A program made the translations under genes and the position numbers. The notes under the pieces are model-generated. The model saw nothing but the letters and a program-made list of their open reading frames with translations, did not search any database and was not told the DNA's origin. Below are positions 1 to 21,300 of a stretch of 64,000 bases of DNA, piece after piece. Source of the DNA: Metaphire vulgaris (lineage: Eukaryota; Annelida; Clitellata; Crassiclitellata; Megascolecidae); contig CM030842.1 in assembly GCA_018105865.1 (NCBI GenBank), positions 13,786,867 to 13,850,866 of the forward strand, written 5' to 3'. Position 1 is the stretch's first letter; the number at the start of each line of letters is the position of its first letter.

Positions 1-226
1 AGCAGTTTAAAAGACTTTAATTTCATTATTTATTTGAGCAGACATTTGCTTCATACATAAATTGAGGGGAAGATAATTTTGTAGTGTGAAACCTGAGATA
101 ATATAGAATATGGGCCTGCAATTCAGCACATTTTTTTCAAAATTTTATACTAAAAATATGCTGTATTTCTCACTCATGTTGCACAAATATGTTCAATTTA
201 TGGGGCAAAGACCAAAAATCAACTAA

Positions 227-227
<1 letters not shown>
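1..227 (-). other. Possible terminal exon and 3' UTR of the Ig/CBM14 gene
   Basis: A minus-strand acceptor (AATTCCTCAG) before 227, read in phase 1 after the Ig2 exon, gives an immediate TAG stop. The protein would then end just after the Ig2 linker. An AATAAA on the minus strand at 34-29 would serve as the polyadenylation signal. The window edge prevents confirmation, and further exons may lie to the left. Confidence 0.35.
29..34 (-). promoter_or_regulatory. Candidate polyadenylation signal
   Basis: AATAAA on the minus strand, about 190 bases downstream of the possible stop of the Ig/CBM14 gene. The hexamer is common in AT-rich DNA, so only its position supports it. Confidence 0.3.
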
Positions 228-8312
<8,085 letters not shown>

Positions 8313-8362
8313 CTCCCTCGCTCCTTTCTGTCTCGGCCTGTCTCTGTATTTGTCTCTATATG

Positions 8363-8364
8363 TG

Positions 8365-8452
<88 letters not shown>
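8363..8452. repeat. (CT)n microsatellite
   Basis: About 45 uninterrupted CT units just upstream of the possible first exon of the Ig/CBM14 gene. It may be part of its 5' region, but I see no further promoter signal. Confidence 0.95.
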
Positions 8453-8455
<3 letters not shown>

Positions 8456-8993
8456 TCATGCCTCTTCCTCTCTCTCCTCTATCACTTTCTCTCAAGACCT
8501 GATGTCATCGAAGTTTTTCAAGTCTGATGTAAGTCAATTTGTCGAATTATCGAGCTGTTCTGTCATTTGTTGCTCAAACTATTTACGAACCCGGGTTTTT
8601 TCGTTGATTACTTTGAAGTTGCACCACGGAAGTTTTAAGAGAAGATAATATGTAGAAAACGTTAGAAAAGTAATAAAAAGTTAATAAACGTTAAAACGTT
8701 ACATAAATTTTTTTTAAACGTTAAAAAAGTTGAATAAAAAAACGTTACCGAAGTTTTTCTGTGCCATGCCCACCCACGGGGAATCAAAAATTAAGCATGG
8801 GCGACGCACTCCTGTCGGCCCCGTCGGGTCGGGGTACTTTTAAAAGTACCCCGGTCCGTCATAGGCCGTGCCGGGATACTTTTAATAAGTAAGAACTTTA
8901 AATTGTTTGATCAAATTTTTATTTTGTAAAATTCTAGTTATGTTATTATTACAGTAGGCTTGGCCTACTGCCTCATTAATATTGTTCTGAAAT

Positions 8994-9256
8994 CAGTGGC
9001 GTAGCCAAAGGAGTGGGCGTTGGGGGTTAAATCCCCCATTGGCTGGTATTGAGTATTATTATTCTGTGGGTGGAGGGGCGTTAAAATCGGGTATAAGATA
9101 GCAAAAAATAGAAAAACAGGCTTCAGCGTTTTTTAACTCATATAACTAAACTCATATAACTAAACGACTTTTTTGCTTGTTAGGATTTTCCGAATTTCCG
9201 AAGTTGGGGAAAATGGTCGTTTAAAACCCCTTTGGAAAATCCTAGCTACGCCACTG
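8994..9256. mobile_element. hAT-type MITE (CAGTGGCGTAGCC family)
   Basis: 263 bp, ends CAGTGGCGTAGCC / AGCTACGCCACTG, perfect 8-bp duplication TCTGAAAT (8986-8993, 9257-9264). It contains one copy of the recurrent motif GACTTTTTTGCTTGT (9166-9180). Confidence 0.9.
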
Positions 9257-9264
9257 TCTGAAAT

Positions 9265-11441
9265 AAGTGCTGCAAAATGCAAATGTTGAAATCAGGGCTA
9301 CTTCACCATGTGAATAAACACTTTACATACATGAGAGGTCTACCTTTGTGATTTTGTATTAAAAGGCATTTCCTTTGTTATAAATCACACTTGAAAATGC
9401 ATGCTGCCTGGTTCAGTTAGTTAGGCACCTCGACCCTCAACGCCCCGCTGCTGCTATCTAGTAGACCGGCCGGGGTACATTTTATTGTCTTCCGCCGCCT
9501 ATGCAATTAAGTCACACTGGGCAAAACGACTGTGAAATTAAATAAACATCAATAATACGCTGACTACTAACGTAATGTAGCGATATTTATAAAATATGTA
9601 ATTAAACATTTGTACAGCAATGACGCGCATAAGATGCTCACTCTATGTTGTAATAAGTAAATGCCGTGCGTATATACAGTAGCGTCACACGTCCAGTATC
9701 TATCTAGTAGGCAGTTGGAGCAGGTGGTAATCAAATGAAAGTGGCGATTTGCGGCTTTGTGTTCTAGCAAACGAGGTATGCATGTGGACCATCCGAAGCC
9801 CATTATTGGCGCATCCAGGTGTCCAATAATTGCCAATATATCCAGAACAATCTCTATGGTCACTGATCTATGCCCACCAGCAAGAAATCTGCTTCTGCCA
9901 TTGGCGTCTATTAATAGACAACAATGGTTTCTATATGTTTCTGCCCACCAATGACCAAACACTGGATACCCCTATATTGGCACTTCCTTGCCCTGCATGT
10001 GCTTCCAGTCTGGCGATTACCAATGCTTCAGAACCAATGTAACGAATGCAATGTAGACAATGCAACGCTTTTGGAACGGAAAAATGTCAATAAATGTAAC
10101 GCCAACAAGGAGGCTAATTTTTCTAGGTGGTTTAAGAAGATCTGTGTTTTTATTTTGCCAACGTTTTTTTATTATAAAAGTGGCGCCTAGATTAAACCCT
10201 GGATCCATTGAGTAAGTATATTTTAGACATATACTGTAACTGTACAGTATGACGTTAACACGAACCAATGACGATAAATTGGATATCATGGGATTGCAGT
10301 GAACGAATCAAGGACTTCGCCTGATATGACGTAGGAACAGCAGATTGCTAAACGGACACATCGTTAACTGTTTGACGACATTGAGAAAACAACGAATACA
10401 ATAGTGTTCTCTTTCAGCAGATTGGTTTCCTTCTAACCTCAAAAGATTTCGCGATTGACGATTTTACCTCAGAGTTACCGTCCATGCACCAACGCCAAAT
10501 GCACTGTTAAAATGGCGCTATAGAAGCTTTAACATTAGTTTTTCTCCATGGCCACTTCTTTCTAATCTCAAAGTATTTCGGCGAATTCACTGTCAAGCGT
10601 TGAAATGACATGGTTTGGGGGGGGGTGTTCTATCAATGTCGTAGCTAAGTGGGAGTTCGGAGTTAAACCCCCATTGGCTGCCGAAAACAAAATATTTTAA
10701 TGAGTTTCTATGCATATTTAAATTTGGGACGCGATTTTGGGGTCAAACCCTTTGACTATAGAATGTAACAGTTTAAGAGGTGACAATTTTTTTTTCTTTT
10801 TGTGCTTGTCAAGATTTTTCCGAAGTTGGTCACTGTCAAAACCAAAAACCACAACCTCCCCTTCCGGAAATACTGGCTACGCCACTTGGTGGTTCTATAC
10901 TATTGGCTTTTCAAATTTAATTTTAATAGCGTGTAACGACTTGCCTGTAAGAGCGCTTCGAAATGAGACGTTCGCCAAGAGAGAAGTTACGATATTCAGA
11001 ACAATGGCTCCAGATGTCTTCATAACTGCAAATGATGTTTACCTGAAACGGAAATTGCAACCACAGGTGATCACAAAAGGATGCGTGCAATATAGACATA
11101 GCGTGCTCAAAGCGTAGTTATTCTATTCACCCGAATACGATAATATTGGAAGGGTACTACAGTGGTTCTCACACAGGGCAAACCCTCCTGAACCACTTTA
11201 CACCTTCATCATCATCAGCAAGCTCACTGACGGAGCGTAGCCTTTTCCACTAAACGTTTCCAAGAATCTCTGTTTTGAGCCGTTTTCCAGACAGTGAAAA
11301 GTCCAACGTTACACGGAGCCAAGTGTCAGATCGATTTGTTCTGGTCCAGGTAGTTCTTGGGCGACCAACTGGTCTTTCCACGATTTGGGGGGACCTTTAA
11401 TAACTTCCTTTAATAACTTACTTTACACCTTGTTATTATTA

Positions 11442-11475
<34 letters not shown>

Positions 11476-12236
11476 AACTATCAATCGCAGTTGAGATCAC
11501 ATGAGTTGTCCTCACACCGTTTAATATTTTTCTTCTTCTAGATGGTGAGGGAACCGTCGTACGAAGCATGATGGCATGCATAGATCACGAGACAATCGTT
11601 CGTAAACACAGGCACTTGGTGTATTTAGTGTCAAAGTCCAAACACAGAAACACGGTCTGGCGTTCAGTATTTCAAGACTTCAGTCGATAATTCGTGCTTT
11701 AAGGCACGTCATAACTTATTAACTTTTAACTATTAAAATAGACGTCCGTATTGGCGAAAATATTATAATTCACTGTAGTTAAGCAATGTATTAGCTAAGC
11801 GCATTTGACTCCTATGTTAAAAGTAGAATAATATTGATACATTGTCGAGCAATAAGTATAGTAATAAGTATAAAGAAGTATAATAGTTTAACGATTTGCT
11901 TTCATTGGTATAACCGATAGTCCTACGCATTACGCAAAAGCTGATTCTCGAGAACAACTTCATTAATTATTATTATTTCCATAAATTTAAAACGGTCAAA
12001 TCGACGCAAATACAAGATTCAGTAATGTTCCAGCCGTCTCGGCGCACTGAAACACAGCTGTCTAACCCATAAGCAAGACGAGGCAATGATATTCTAAACG
12101 TGCGTGGGTGTTCAAGTGATACAAATAGACTATTTCAAGTATGCATACCGTTGTCAAGTAAAATAATGCACTACTGAGTGTGTCTTGACTCCACCACAGC
12201 CGACGGTGGCAAACCCTGGTTGAAAAAGGAGGAGAA
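9265..12236. other. Non-coding stretch with repeat remnants
   Basis: I see no gene here. 10632-10890 looks like a decayed CAGTGGCGTAGCC-type MITE (GTCGTAGCTAAG ... CTGGCTACGCCACTT, flanks GTGTTCTAT / GTGGTTCTAT). 9838-9876 is a segment repeated almost identically at 58988-59026. A short (ATT)n array lies at 11433-11475. Confidence 0.6.
11206..11400 (-). pseudogene. Non-LTR retrotransposon 3' fragment
   Basis: Minus-strand reading gives 'VERPVGRPRTTWTR', the basic GRPR-T/R-W motif near the C-terminus of many LINE polyproteins. It is followed by a short GATGATGATG tail, as in the copies at 36328 and 57201. Only the last tens of residues remain. Confidence 0.55.
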
Positions 12237-12572
12237 ACACACACACACACACACACACACAAACGCAGCTCAGAATCATGATTCACTGAAACTATGGACC
12301 TATTTTTGTGCAAGGTTTGAACAGAAATCTTAACTTTGTTTGTTCTTTGACTTAGCAAATAATAGCAGGTTTATGATCATGCTCAAGACAAGCAGACGAG
12401 GGTTTTCTCGCTGGCTGGCTGGTTAGCAGCCTACACGATCTCGAGTGTTGGTCAGAGAAAACAGCGCTAATAATATAAATGCGTGTCGTTAAAATCTCAA
12501 TAGAGGGCACGTCTAATCATAAGGCCGTAAATTCGCCTTTCATCCGCTTTGCTGAAAACAACAGGAGTCTAT

Positions 12573-12740
12573 CAGGAGCGCAGCGACGGGGGTATATCGG
12601 CATATATATCCCCACCCCCCCCCAAAAAGGCTACCTTGAAGTTTTTAATGTGTTTTTTAGGATTTTCAACGTTTTTAAGATTTATACCCCTCCAAATCAC
12701 ATTTTAGCCCCCCCCCAATCAAATTTGTGGCTACGCCCTG
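12573..12740. mobile_element. hAT-type MITE (CAGGGGCGTAGC family)
   Basis: 168 bp, ends CAGGAGCGCAGCGACGGGGG / GTGGCTACGCCCTG, perfect 8-bp duplication GAGTCTAT (12565-12572, 12741-12748). Confidence 0.88.
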
Positions 12741-12748
12741 GAGTCTAT

Positions 12749-14029
12749 CACTTGGAATAACGTAGAAAATGTGTAGAGTTAGATCAGAATTACTCTAAAA
12801 AATTTTTAGTACAACTACTGTCTGAAACGATCTTTGCCAGATATTTTTAAAAGTTTTAAAATCGTCATAGATGCTGTCATTGTAGTTGGTTTCTAAAATG
12901 TTCATAGAAATTTTAAAACAACAATTACTCAAAAGTTAAGTGCGAATGGAATTAACTAAATAAATTTAGACGTAGTCTTTAATGGAGATAGGGTCTATAG
13001 GCTACCTATTGACCAGACTCAAACTGCATTTAGATGAATTCGAAGTAATTAAAGACACATTTTTATCGCCGAATGTAGAAATAAATAAATAGAATAGTCT
13101 AAACGTAAAAATGAAATATTTTATTGTCAGAATTAGGTTTAATATTTTACACCGAGAATGCAAAATAAGTCGTATGATTATGAAAATGGTACGCCAAAAA
13201 GAAGAGAAATATGCTATGAAATTAGACTTAATGAAAACATCAAGGCCTTCGTATTCTCAACTTGTCAAGACGTGCCACATATAGGCCTTTCTAGCTTTTC
13301 AATTTTCAAAATCCAGGATTTGTGAATATCAACGACTCAATTGTCTTACCGGACCTCGTCGAAAAAAACGTTAACAGATGACTTCGTAACAAAACACGAA
13401 AAATTTTAGAAGAAGGAAGGGGAGAAAACCCCTCAGATATCCATAATTAGTAAAAGTCACGCAAGTTATTTCGGCTTTAAAAGATCATGAGCGTACTATT
13501 TCTGACGCCGCGATTCACTTTCTATGGTAGACAAAGTTTTCTTTTCTGATTAAGTGAAGCGTGTCGGTTGATCTCTTCTACCTGTATTGAACTTGCATTA
13601 TGAGGCTTCGAAGGGCTGTGATGGATTGCGCGATAAGCAAATATAGGGTGAGTTGTGTGGGTTGCGTTGTTCGTTAGGTTTATGTACGGAGACACTGAAA
13701 TAATGAAGAATATCGAAGCCTCTGAGAAGAATCGCCACCATACTGCTTTGCATAGGCCCAGACATGGGCATAAGTTCATTTTTCAAAACCCAACCCAACC
13801 CATCACTATTCAAACCCAACCAACCAACGGAAACAGTTGGGTTACTTGACCCAACCCAACCTAACCCATACATAGACATTTCTTAAATCCTCCTTCATTT
13901 CATAGACCAACGGGAATGTATTCAATATAGCAGATTTCATATTTCTGGATGCCTTTATCTTATATTTTCCGGTTGCTCCTGTAGCATATGTAGAGTTTTA
14001 AGCATAAAATCTAAGATGCTAGATTAGCG
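12749..14029. other. AT-rich non-coding stretch
   Basis: No convincing exon. It contains an AACCCAACCC-rich block (13786-13868), whose inverted counterpart is at 56864-57060. Confidence 0.5.
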
Positions 14030-14260
14030 AGGAGCTTTAGCCACAAGGCGAGCCGCAGCATTTAAGACAGATTGCAGAGTGGAGAGCAGGCTTTTGGGCA
14101 GACCATGATATAGAGAATTGCAATAGTCTATATCCTACTAGCTACAAAAGCATGAACCAGAGATGTGGCTGCAGACAGAGAAAGTGAACAACGAATAACT
14201 CTGGTTTGTCTAAGTTGGTAAAAACAGGATCGAGAGAGTCTAGCAAAATGCTCTTTGAAG
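14030..14260 (-). pseudogene. L2/CR1-like reverse transcriptase fragment
   Basis: Minus-strand reading gives the pattern 'DYCNSLYHGLPKSLLSTLQS' and then 'NAAARLVA', diagnostic of the region after the reverse transcriptase domain in L2/CR1 LINEs. No intact frame extends beyond it. Confidence 0.6.
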
Positions 14261-14720
14261 GTCAAGTTACTGTCAAAATAATTTAAGTAGGCCTAAATAC
14301 CAAGGTTCTTGATAGAATTTGAGAATGGAAGTTTAGGAAAGAGAGAGAAAGTTCAGAGAGTCATAGTAAATTTTAGTGTGCAGTGATGTTTGTATTGTCT
14401 ATGTGCATGGTTTAAAAGTTATTGAGCTTCAAAATCTACCGGTTTTTTATTGGTCCATCCTGCATAAATGCAGCAATACGCATATAATATTTCCGGCATT
14501 TGTTACTAAAATAGTTCGAGCTGGGAAATTTCTGTGTGACTTTACAATTCTCACATCCGTTAACAAATGTCGGAAATATTATATTCGTATTGCTTCATTT
14601 GTTGCTGTTAATCATGGAAGGTAGGTTGAAACTAGCTTATATGAAATTTCATGTCAACTTTATGTTAAAGAGCAATTTCAAGTGTAGCGAATTTAATATT
14701 TAGCGATTTACTATGTTTAA

Positions 14721-15757
14721 CCCATCTGATCCCAGCTTTTAACCCAGTTATGAAATATTTTTGTGGTAACTCGGTTTTTCAAGGTGTCCCATATATGGGA
14801 CTGTGGGATCGTATGGGTAGGGGATCTTCAATTATAGCATTTGACTCAAAGTTCAATTACATGCTGATCCTATGTAATCAGGAAAATTTCTAGAGAGCTA
14901 ATAACTAATTTTCAGCAATATCAAGGATTTGATTTGAAAAGAACAAGACTCCATGCAGTAAGAAATAGTATAATGGATCCATAACAAAAGATTGATGACC
15001 AAGATTTTCCAAGCTGTCACAAGCTCTTCTACCCCTTTGACATACGGTGAAGCATGAAATGTGAATTCAATGTTGCACTTCAAGTAGACAACTCGTTCTT
15101 TTGCAGAACAATATTCACAGGGACGGTGGGTGGTACTCTCGGCAGCCTCATGTCCCACTTTGTCTCACATCCGACGACACACACCATGAACAAAACAACA
15201 ATGATAGGTCTTGTTCGCATGGAAAGAACTTCTCATTTGGCTGGTTCAGATATGGCAACACTTTTGCCAGCTTGTATTCACTCAAATAATTATTTGTTAT
15301 TGTCAGCAGATGATTATATCACAAGATATAATTGAATCCATTGCTTTGAAGGGCATTGACCACCAATGAGTGTTTGTGCATGGCTTCGGATGCCACCTCC
15401 CATAACACAACAGGCTTCCACGGATGAGCAACTCTATCACCATACTGAAGATCTTTTCCATTCGACCATTCCTCTTCTTGATCTGCTTGAAATATGGTTG
15501 TAGTATCTTTCAGCTGATATTCGTTTTTGCTGTCTTGTCCTTCCAGGACTGATCCCAGACCTTAGGGATTCAGAAACAATATAAGAAATGTCAAACTGAC
15601 TTCTGTGCTGTCATCATTACTGCCCTCTAGTATTGCGAGTCTTGATTGTAGCTGTAGCCAATGCAAGAGGTTGAACGGCGGACATATTGTGTATCATCAG
15701 GGGAAGGTCACATTCCTCATCAGCACTGTCTTTGTCTCCACGACTGACAAATGGTCA

Positions 15758-15817
<60 letters not shown>

Positions 15818-15819
15818 CA

Positions 15820-15868
<49 letters not shown>

Positions 15869-16562
15869 CTACCTGTCATTCATCTGACTGTTCCAGAATT
15901 TTAAAAGTGTTATAAGGATCTGTAAATATAGTGAAGATGGCCAGATTACTAATCATTTCTAACAGAATACATGCTAATGTAAATCTGAAAATATGTGATA
16001 ATATACACCATTCAGTGCAATACAAAAACATGAAATGGCAGAAGAGAGTCAGTATGATGGATAGAATTCCATGTTTGAGACAGGCATTGTCCATTTGTAG
16101 TTTTGGCGTATAACAGCTAAACACAGTAAGTGCTTGTATGCATATTATCTACCTCTACTATTCGACGTAATCTTTGCAGTCCCATATACAGGACGCGTTT
16201 TTCAATATAAAATTTTTAATGGAAATATTACATTCACTTCCAAACTTTTTCATGAACTAATAACATACATAACAGTTAACTAATTTGTAAAAACCAAATT
16301 TGGAATATTGCAAATAAATATAATTTATTAAAGCTTTTTCATTGAAATTTCTGCAATCAAAAATTTATATATCACGGCAGTTTGAATTTTAGTAACTTTT
16401 AATTCAAACCACTTAGGCAGCTAAAAATTATCTTGAAATGTTACCTTTCATCACCTGTAATAAACATGTAAGTAACAGGGATTTATTGATAAAACGCTTG
16501 TTTGTGTTAGTAACTATTTCAAATGTGACTGTCCCTAATATGGGACTGTGGGATCAGATGGG
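14721..16562. mobile_element. piggyBac-like element (degenerate)
   Basis: 1,842 bp with inverted ends CCCATCTGATCCCA / GGGATCAGATGGG, flanked by TTAA (14717-14720 and 16563-16566). The subterminal sequence 'TATGGGACTGTGGGATC' repeats at both ends. TTAA duplication with CCC..GGG ends is the piggyBac hallmark. A minus-strand fragment at about 15030-15158 ('HRPCEYCSAKERVVYLKC') resembles the C-terminal cysteine-rich motif of piggyBac transposases. No full transposase frame survives, and a (TA)n array at 15761-15866 interrupts it. Confidence 0.78.
15761..15866. repeat. (TA)n microsatellite
   Basis: Long AT dinucleotide array with one interruption (AACATATATATTAT), inside the piggyBac-like element. 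Confidence 0.95.
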
Positions 16563-16566
16563 TTAA

Positions 16567-18021
16567 TTACGACATCAGGTTTTACATCAGGTAATATTGG
16601 ATTTAAAAGAAACTCGTAAGTAGGCTGACTCTACTGACACGGAGGCCTAGACCTAGGCCTTATATAGGTCTATTGTTATCGCACTCCTATTCATGTATGT
16701 GGGCACTTATAACTCCTAAAGACGATTCCTATTCAAAACATCCAAGTATAATCATAGGAAGAAAATATACAGGTTTATTATATCCGGTTTCAAAATGTCG
16801 AACATGAATCGCTTCTTTTTAACGCAATTTTGCAAGAGTTGGACCTTCTTCCTTAACGCATTCTAGATTAAATTATAGCAATTCTTAAAATGTGACAACG
16901 ATGAACTTAGATTCTTGGTATTTTCTGAAACTATGGACCTACTCAATTCCTCAATAAATAAGGAAGTGAAACAATTCATATCTGATTAGGGAATTTGTGC
17001 AATGACGAAGGGATTTTCGTGGTAAAGTGCACGTTAAACTATCCAACCAGATGCTAATTAGCGAACTCTGCCATAGCCTGTGGCATTGAAGCCCTGGTTG
17101 AGAAAGGAGGAGCCACACACGCACACACACACATACACGCACACGCGCACACGCGATAGCTAGCATCCGGCAAGGCGTGAAAGAAAGGGCTACGGAACGA
17201 AAGGGCGGGGCATCAAGACAGAGCGACATTTCCAGTTCCGAAATGAGGGTTTGTGTGGCATCTTGAGCTCAGCCGAAATTAAGGGTAATATCAAATTCAG
17301 ACTTTGAGATTTGGAGCATGTCTTCAGACTATGCATATGAGCAGTGTTTTTTCTAGGAAAAAGGGTTTAGGAACTCATTTCGCATCTGTTTTGTCGTAAG
17401 AATTATTATAATTGAATTTGCTCACTGAACATTTTACAGGACAGTAATTAAAGAAAGAAGCGTCTTTTACAAGAAACTGAAATGACTCGGAGAGAATTAA
17501 TGTATCATTAAACTGTCCAGAGTAAAAGTTATGCACAATACTAGCCTACTGTAGTATTAGGCTAGTCTTTACATCAACTTCCATAATCTGGCAAAAGAAG
17601 GTGTGGGAACGCCGTTCCCGTGCGTTCATACTGAAAAAGCACTGCATATGAGATTGTGCTAACAATAACCTCCTTTCCAATAATAGACTCCTATCGTTTC
17701 GGACTTTCGGCGTGAATCTGACGACAAACCTTGGTCCCAATAGGGGACACCGACCTCAATGTTCCTCGTGGATACGTTGAGGGTTATTAGCTAGGGGCCT
17801 TCATATTGGGTTTACCTTCCTATCTCTAGAAAACCGAGAACCACCAACCACTCTTCTCAAGTATATACAATCAGTATTCAGTAATCCTCCTCTTCACGTA
17901 ACATCGGCATCTACAATAAGTGAACTTTGTACTTATAGCAACATATGCAAGACTAACGCTAATTATTCGTCCAGACTTAACTGGTGTTATCTAAAGGTGT
18001 CGATATTAATTGTTTCAGCAG
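16567..18021. other. Non-coding stretch upstream of the CARD gene
   Basis: No exon is identifiable, although the first exon of the CARD gene could lie here or upstream. It holds an impure (CA)n/(CG)n tract at 17113-17155. The segment just before that tract (17060-17112, with 'CCCTGGTTGAGAAAGGAGGAG') is also found next to the CA array at 12200-12260. Confidence 0.45.
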
Positions 18022-18315
18022 GCGAAAATACTCTGCCTCACATCAAAACCATAGAAGAGAATTTCGATGTACTTCAGAGATGCACGGATGTCAGCGCGTA
18101 CGTCATTGCTTGCTTGAGAGCGGAAGACGTTTTAGATGCTGCTCAAGAATCAAGCATCAATCCAATGAAAAGCCAGTTCGAGCGGAACGTCTTGCTTTAT
18201 AACTGGCTAAAAGAGACTCGGGACGTCTCAAAATATGAAGCTTTTCTTCGGGTAATGGAACGAAAGGATGTCGGACAAGAGCACGTTTCCAATCTTTTGA
18301 GAGGAAACGTTGAAG
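18022..18315 (+). CDS. CARD domain exon 1
   Basis: 294 nt between acceptor TTTCAGCAG and donor GAAG|GTACTG, phase 1-1. The six-helix death-fold pattern is clear: 'HIKTIEENFDVLQRC' (helix 1), 'SAYVIACLRAEDVLD' (helices 2-3), 'NVLLYNWLKETRD' (helix 4), then 'KYEAFLRVMERKDVGQEHV' (helices 5-6). The 'F...L...GQ..V..LL' ending is typical of CARDs in the CARD9/BCL10 and apoptosis groups. The acceptor could also lie three bases upstream (exon from 18019). Confidence 0.82.
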
Positions 18316-21300
18316 GTACTGTATGAAGATAATTTACTTTAAATATCATGTTCACTGATTCATATTTATTAAGAATGTGTCCTATTTTCGCATTCTAAAA
18401 GTTTCCTTGCCTTTTAATACTTTGGATTCGGATCAGTGTATAATCTATACTCCTGGACTCGCGGGGGAGCTGACAAGGCCAGGGAAAGTCAACTCGAAAC
18501 AAGGCTGCTGTTAGTTGTTATACACTGTAGTATGCCAAAATTTCCGGGGAATTTGAAATTTACGGGGAAGGGCAAATTTTACCCAGGAAGCGGTCTAGAT
18601 TAAACCCTGATTCGGATGTAGGTCTAATTTTTTTGATAGGCCAGTGGCGTAGCCAGGATTTCAGAATAGGGTCACTTGCACATTTTCGAGCAAAAAGTCT
18701 TGAGCAAGAAAAGAGGTTGTCGTCTCAAACTCTTCAAGGTTTCTTGCCTTTTCCTCGATCTGATATGCTGCCTCTAATTCCTCCAGCTACTAGTCGGTTT
18801 GCATGAATATCATGACCACGTCCCGACGTGAATAGGGGCTCGGCCCCTGGCGCCCCTCTGTGGCTACGCCAAGGTGATACCAAACTACAGTATAATGTCG
18901 CAAATTTTGGACGAATAGAAGAAATAATCATGCCAACCAAAATATACAGATACGATTGTAGCGAATCTGTGCAATTAATGAATTTGTAGATCACGATCTG
19001 GTACCGCTGTCAGAATCCAACTACACGAGGCTTGTTAGAAATAGACCAAAATTGATGAACGCCATTTCCGGTCTTAACATAGACGAGGATCTTCTTTCTC
19101 GACTGAAGGGCTCATGGGCAATCAGCGACACAGATTATGATGAAATCGATGCACAGAAGACATCGCATAAGAAGAGCTACATGCTATTGGGCGCCGTCAT
19201 GAGAAGAAGCAACAAGTCTTATAATCTGCTGAAACAAGCATTAATCGATACAAATCAGAATCATCTGGCTTCTTATCTCAGCGAAGGTAGGCATATTTTA
19301 AGTTTTTAGACAATGCGTTGATGAGTTAAGCTATAAAATCGTTTCACGCTAAAGAATTGACAGGCTGGCTGTATTTGTCACACTACTTCAAATAAAATTA
19401 AAAAGAATCTCGTGGTTTATATAGCGCTTTCGTAAGTTGGTACCGTAGTAGCTGCTTATTCCTAAGCGCGTAATATCACGAATATCAAGACCCGTCATAC
19501 AGCTGGTATAGCTACAGGCGGAGTGTAGCGGTCAGCCGGACAAGGTCAATTCCAGAGATTAGTCAAAGGAGAGTGGGGAAGCAGCGAGACAAAATATATT
19601 CAGCGGGTCTGTAAGTTGAGTACGTTATATCCGAGGTATGTTGCATCCAATGCCATCCAATACGGTAGCGCATCACACGGGACCGTACATTGCGGCACGC
19701 TATAACCGAGTGTCAGGGTTATTTGTATGATTATCACTTTGGGGGTGTTGCTAGCCTATATTCTGGGGGGTCCCCTGAACGACAAAGTATGTATGTGAGA
19801 AGCAAAAAAGGTAAGTGTCCAGTTATTAATGTAGATAAACCTAACCGAAAAAGTCTGACAAGCAAAAAAGTGTCATCCGTGGCTTTCGGATTGAAGGTTG
19901 CGCAGGGCCGCGGGGGTGTTGGGGTGTAAAAATATCCATGCCGAGCTAGTGTACATGTACGTTATAACTTAGTCTGTCATAGCGAAGTTCTACTGTATTA
20001 TACAGTAAATACTGTACGTGTGATTTTCTGGTCGTAGGTGAAATAACCTGCGTCCATGTTAATACATCGCGACCTGACTTGGATGCTGATCTATCTGCTG
20101 AATTTAACAAAGCTGTTGTCAATGAACCAGACGTGTTATCTCAATTGAACGGAATCTCTCTGCGTGCAATTATGGCGCAGCCTGGAAACAGCATTGAGAT
20201 CCTCATTTATTGTCGCAAGATGAAAGATATCGAAACGTTTATTGAATCCCTTAACTCAGGAACTTTGGAAGAGATAATATGTCACATTCTCGATCGACTT
20301 TTGAGAAAGATCGAGCCTTACAATACTGATAAACTCAATGCCAGCGTCACAATCGATGAAGCAGAGGCCTGCGCACTTGAAGATGTCGCCGGCATTGAAG
20401 GTTAAATTCTCAGTTTGATTAAGTTTTAATTTGCATTGTTCAAGTGTGTGAAGACACTTTCATTTGTGATATGGCCTTATAGATAATAGATTCAATGACT
20501 AGCTGTCACTAGCATGAGCATGGGGCAGTAGGGTTTGTCAATTTTGGAAAAGTCATTTTTTAGAAAACGACTAGTGATAAATTGGTGCATTTTGATGTGG
20601 ATAATCGAAATATAAGCGCAGTTTCTTTTTAAAGTGTGATTTACCTACTTCAACTTCATTTGGAACTTATGTGAATAATAGGCCATTTTAATACATGTGT
20701 TTCAATGCTCGAAGATGGAGTTTTGGTTAATTGAACTTCTTGTTAATCTCTTAAGGTTATGAGTTAGCAATATATCTTAAACCTGCAATGTGTGCAGCAT
20801 TAGCTATGACATTATACTCTTACTTGCATGCAGTGTTAAGAAACTGATATAGGTATTCATTGATAATGTGTTTATTTTGAGATCTACATGATGTTGGCCA
20901 AAACGTCACAGGTTAAAACTAGACTACAAACCTCCACTCCTTTACACCATTTAGTGGGGTCAGATGCTGAACTCCCAGTAGCTGAGCTGCCTACTGTCAG
21001 GGACCTCATCAGATATGGATTGTACTTGAGACAGAATAGTGAACAAAACAGGCGCAATTACAGCATTGATCAGCTTGTCGATGACATTATGAAAGGCTTG
21101 CTTCTTCAGTGGAACCGAGCAAATACCAACTTTAATGGTCCTGTCATTAACAGTCCTGTTAGAATAAAATCCAAATTAAAAGCCATATGGGAGCAGGCTA
21201 ACAATGTCTCGTCTGGTAGAGTAAAGATGGAAGAGAAAGACAAGTTTCTGAAGAAGCTCAACAGACTGATGGACATACTCACCTGTAAGTGTGAAATCAT

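Noticed and set aside
11206..11230. Independent (ATC)n array
   Set aside because: Too short to stand alone and explained as the tail of the adjacent LINE fragment.
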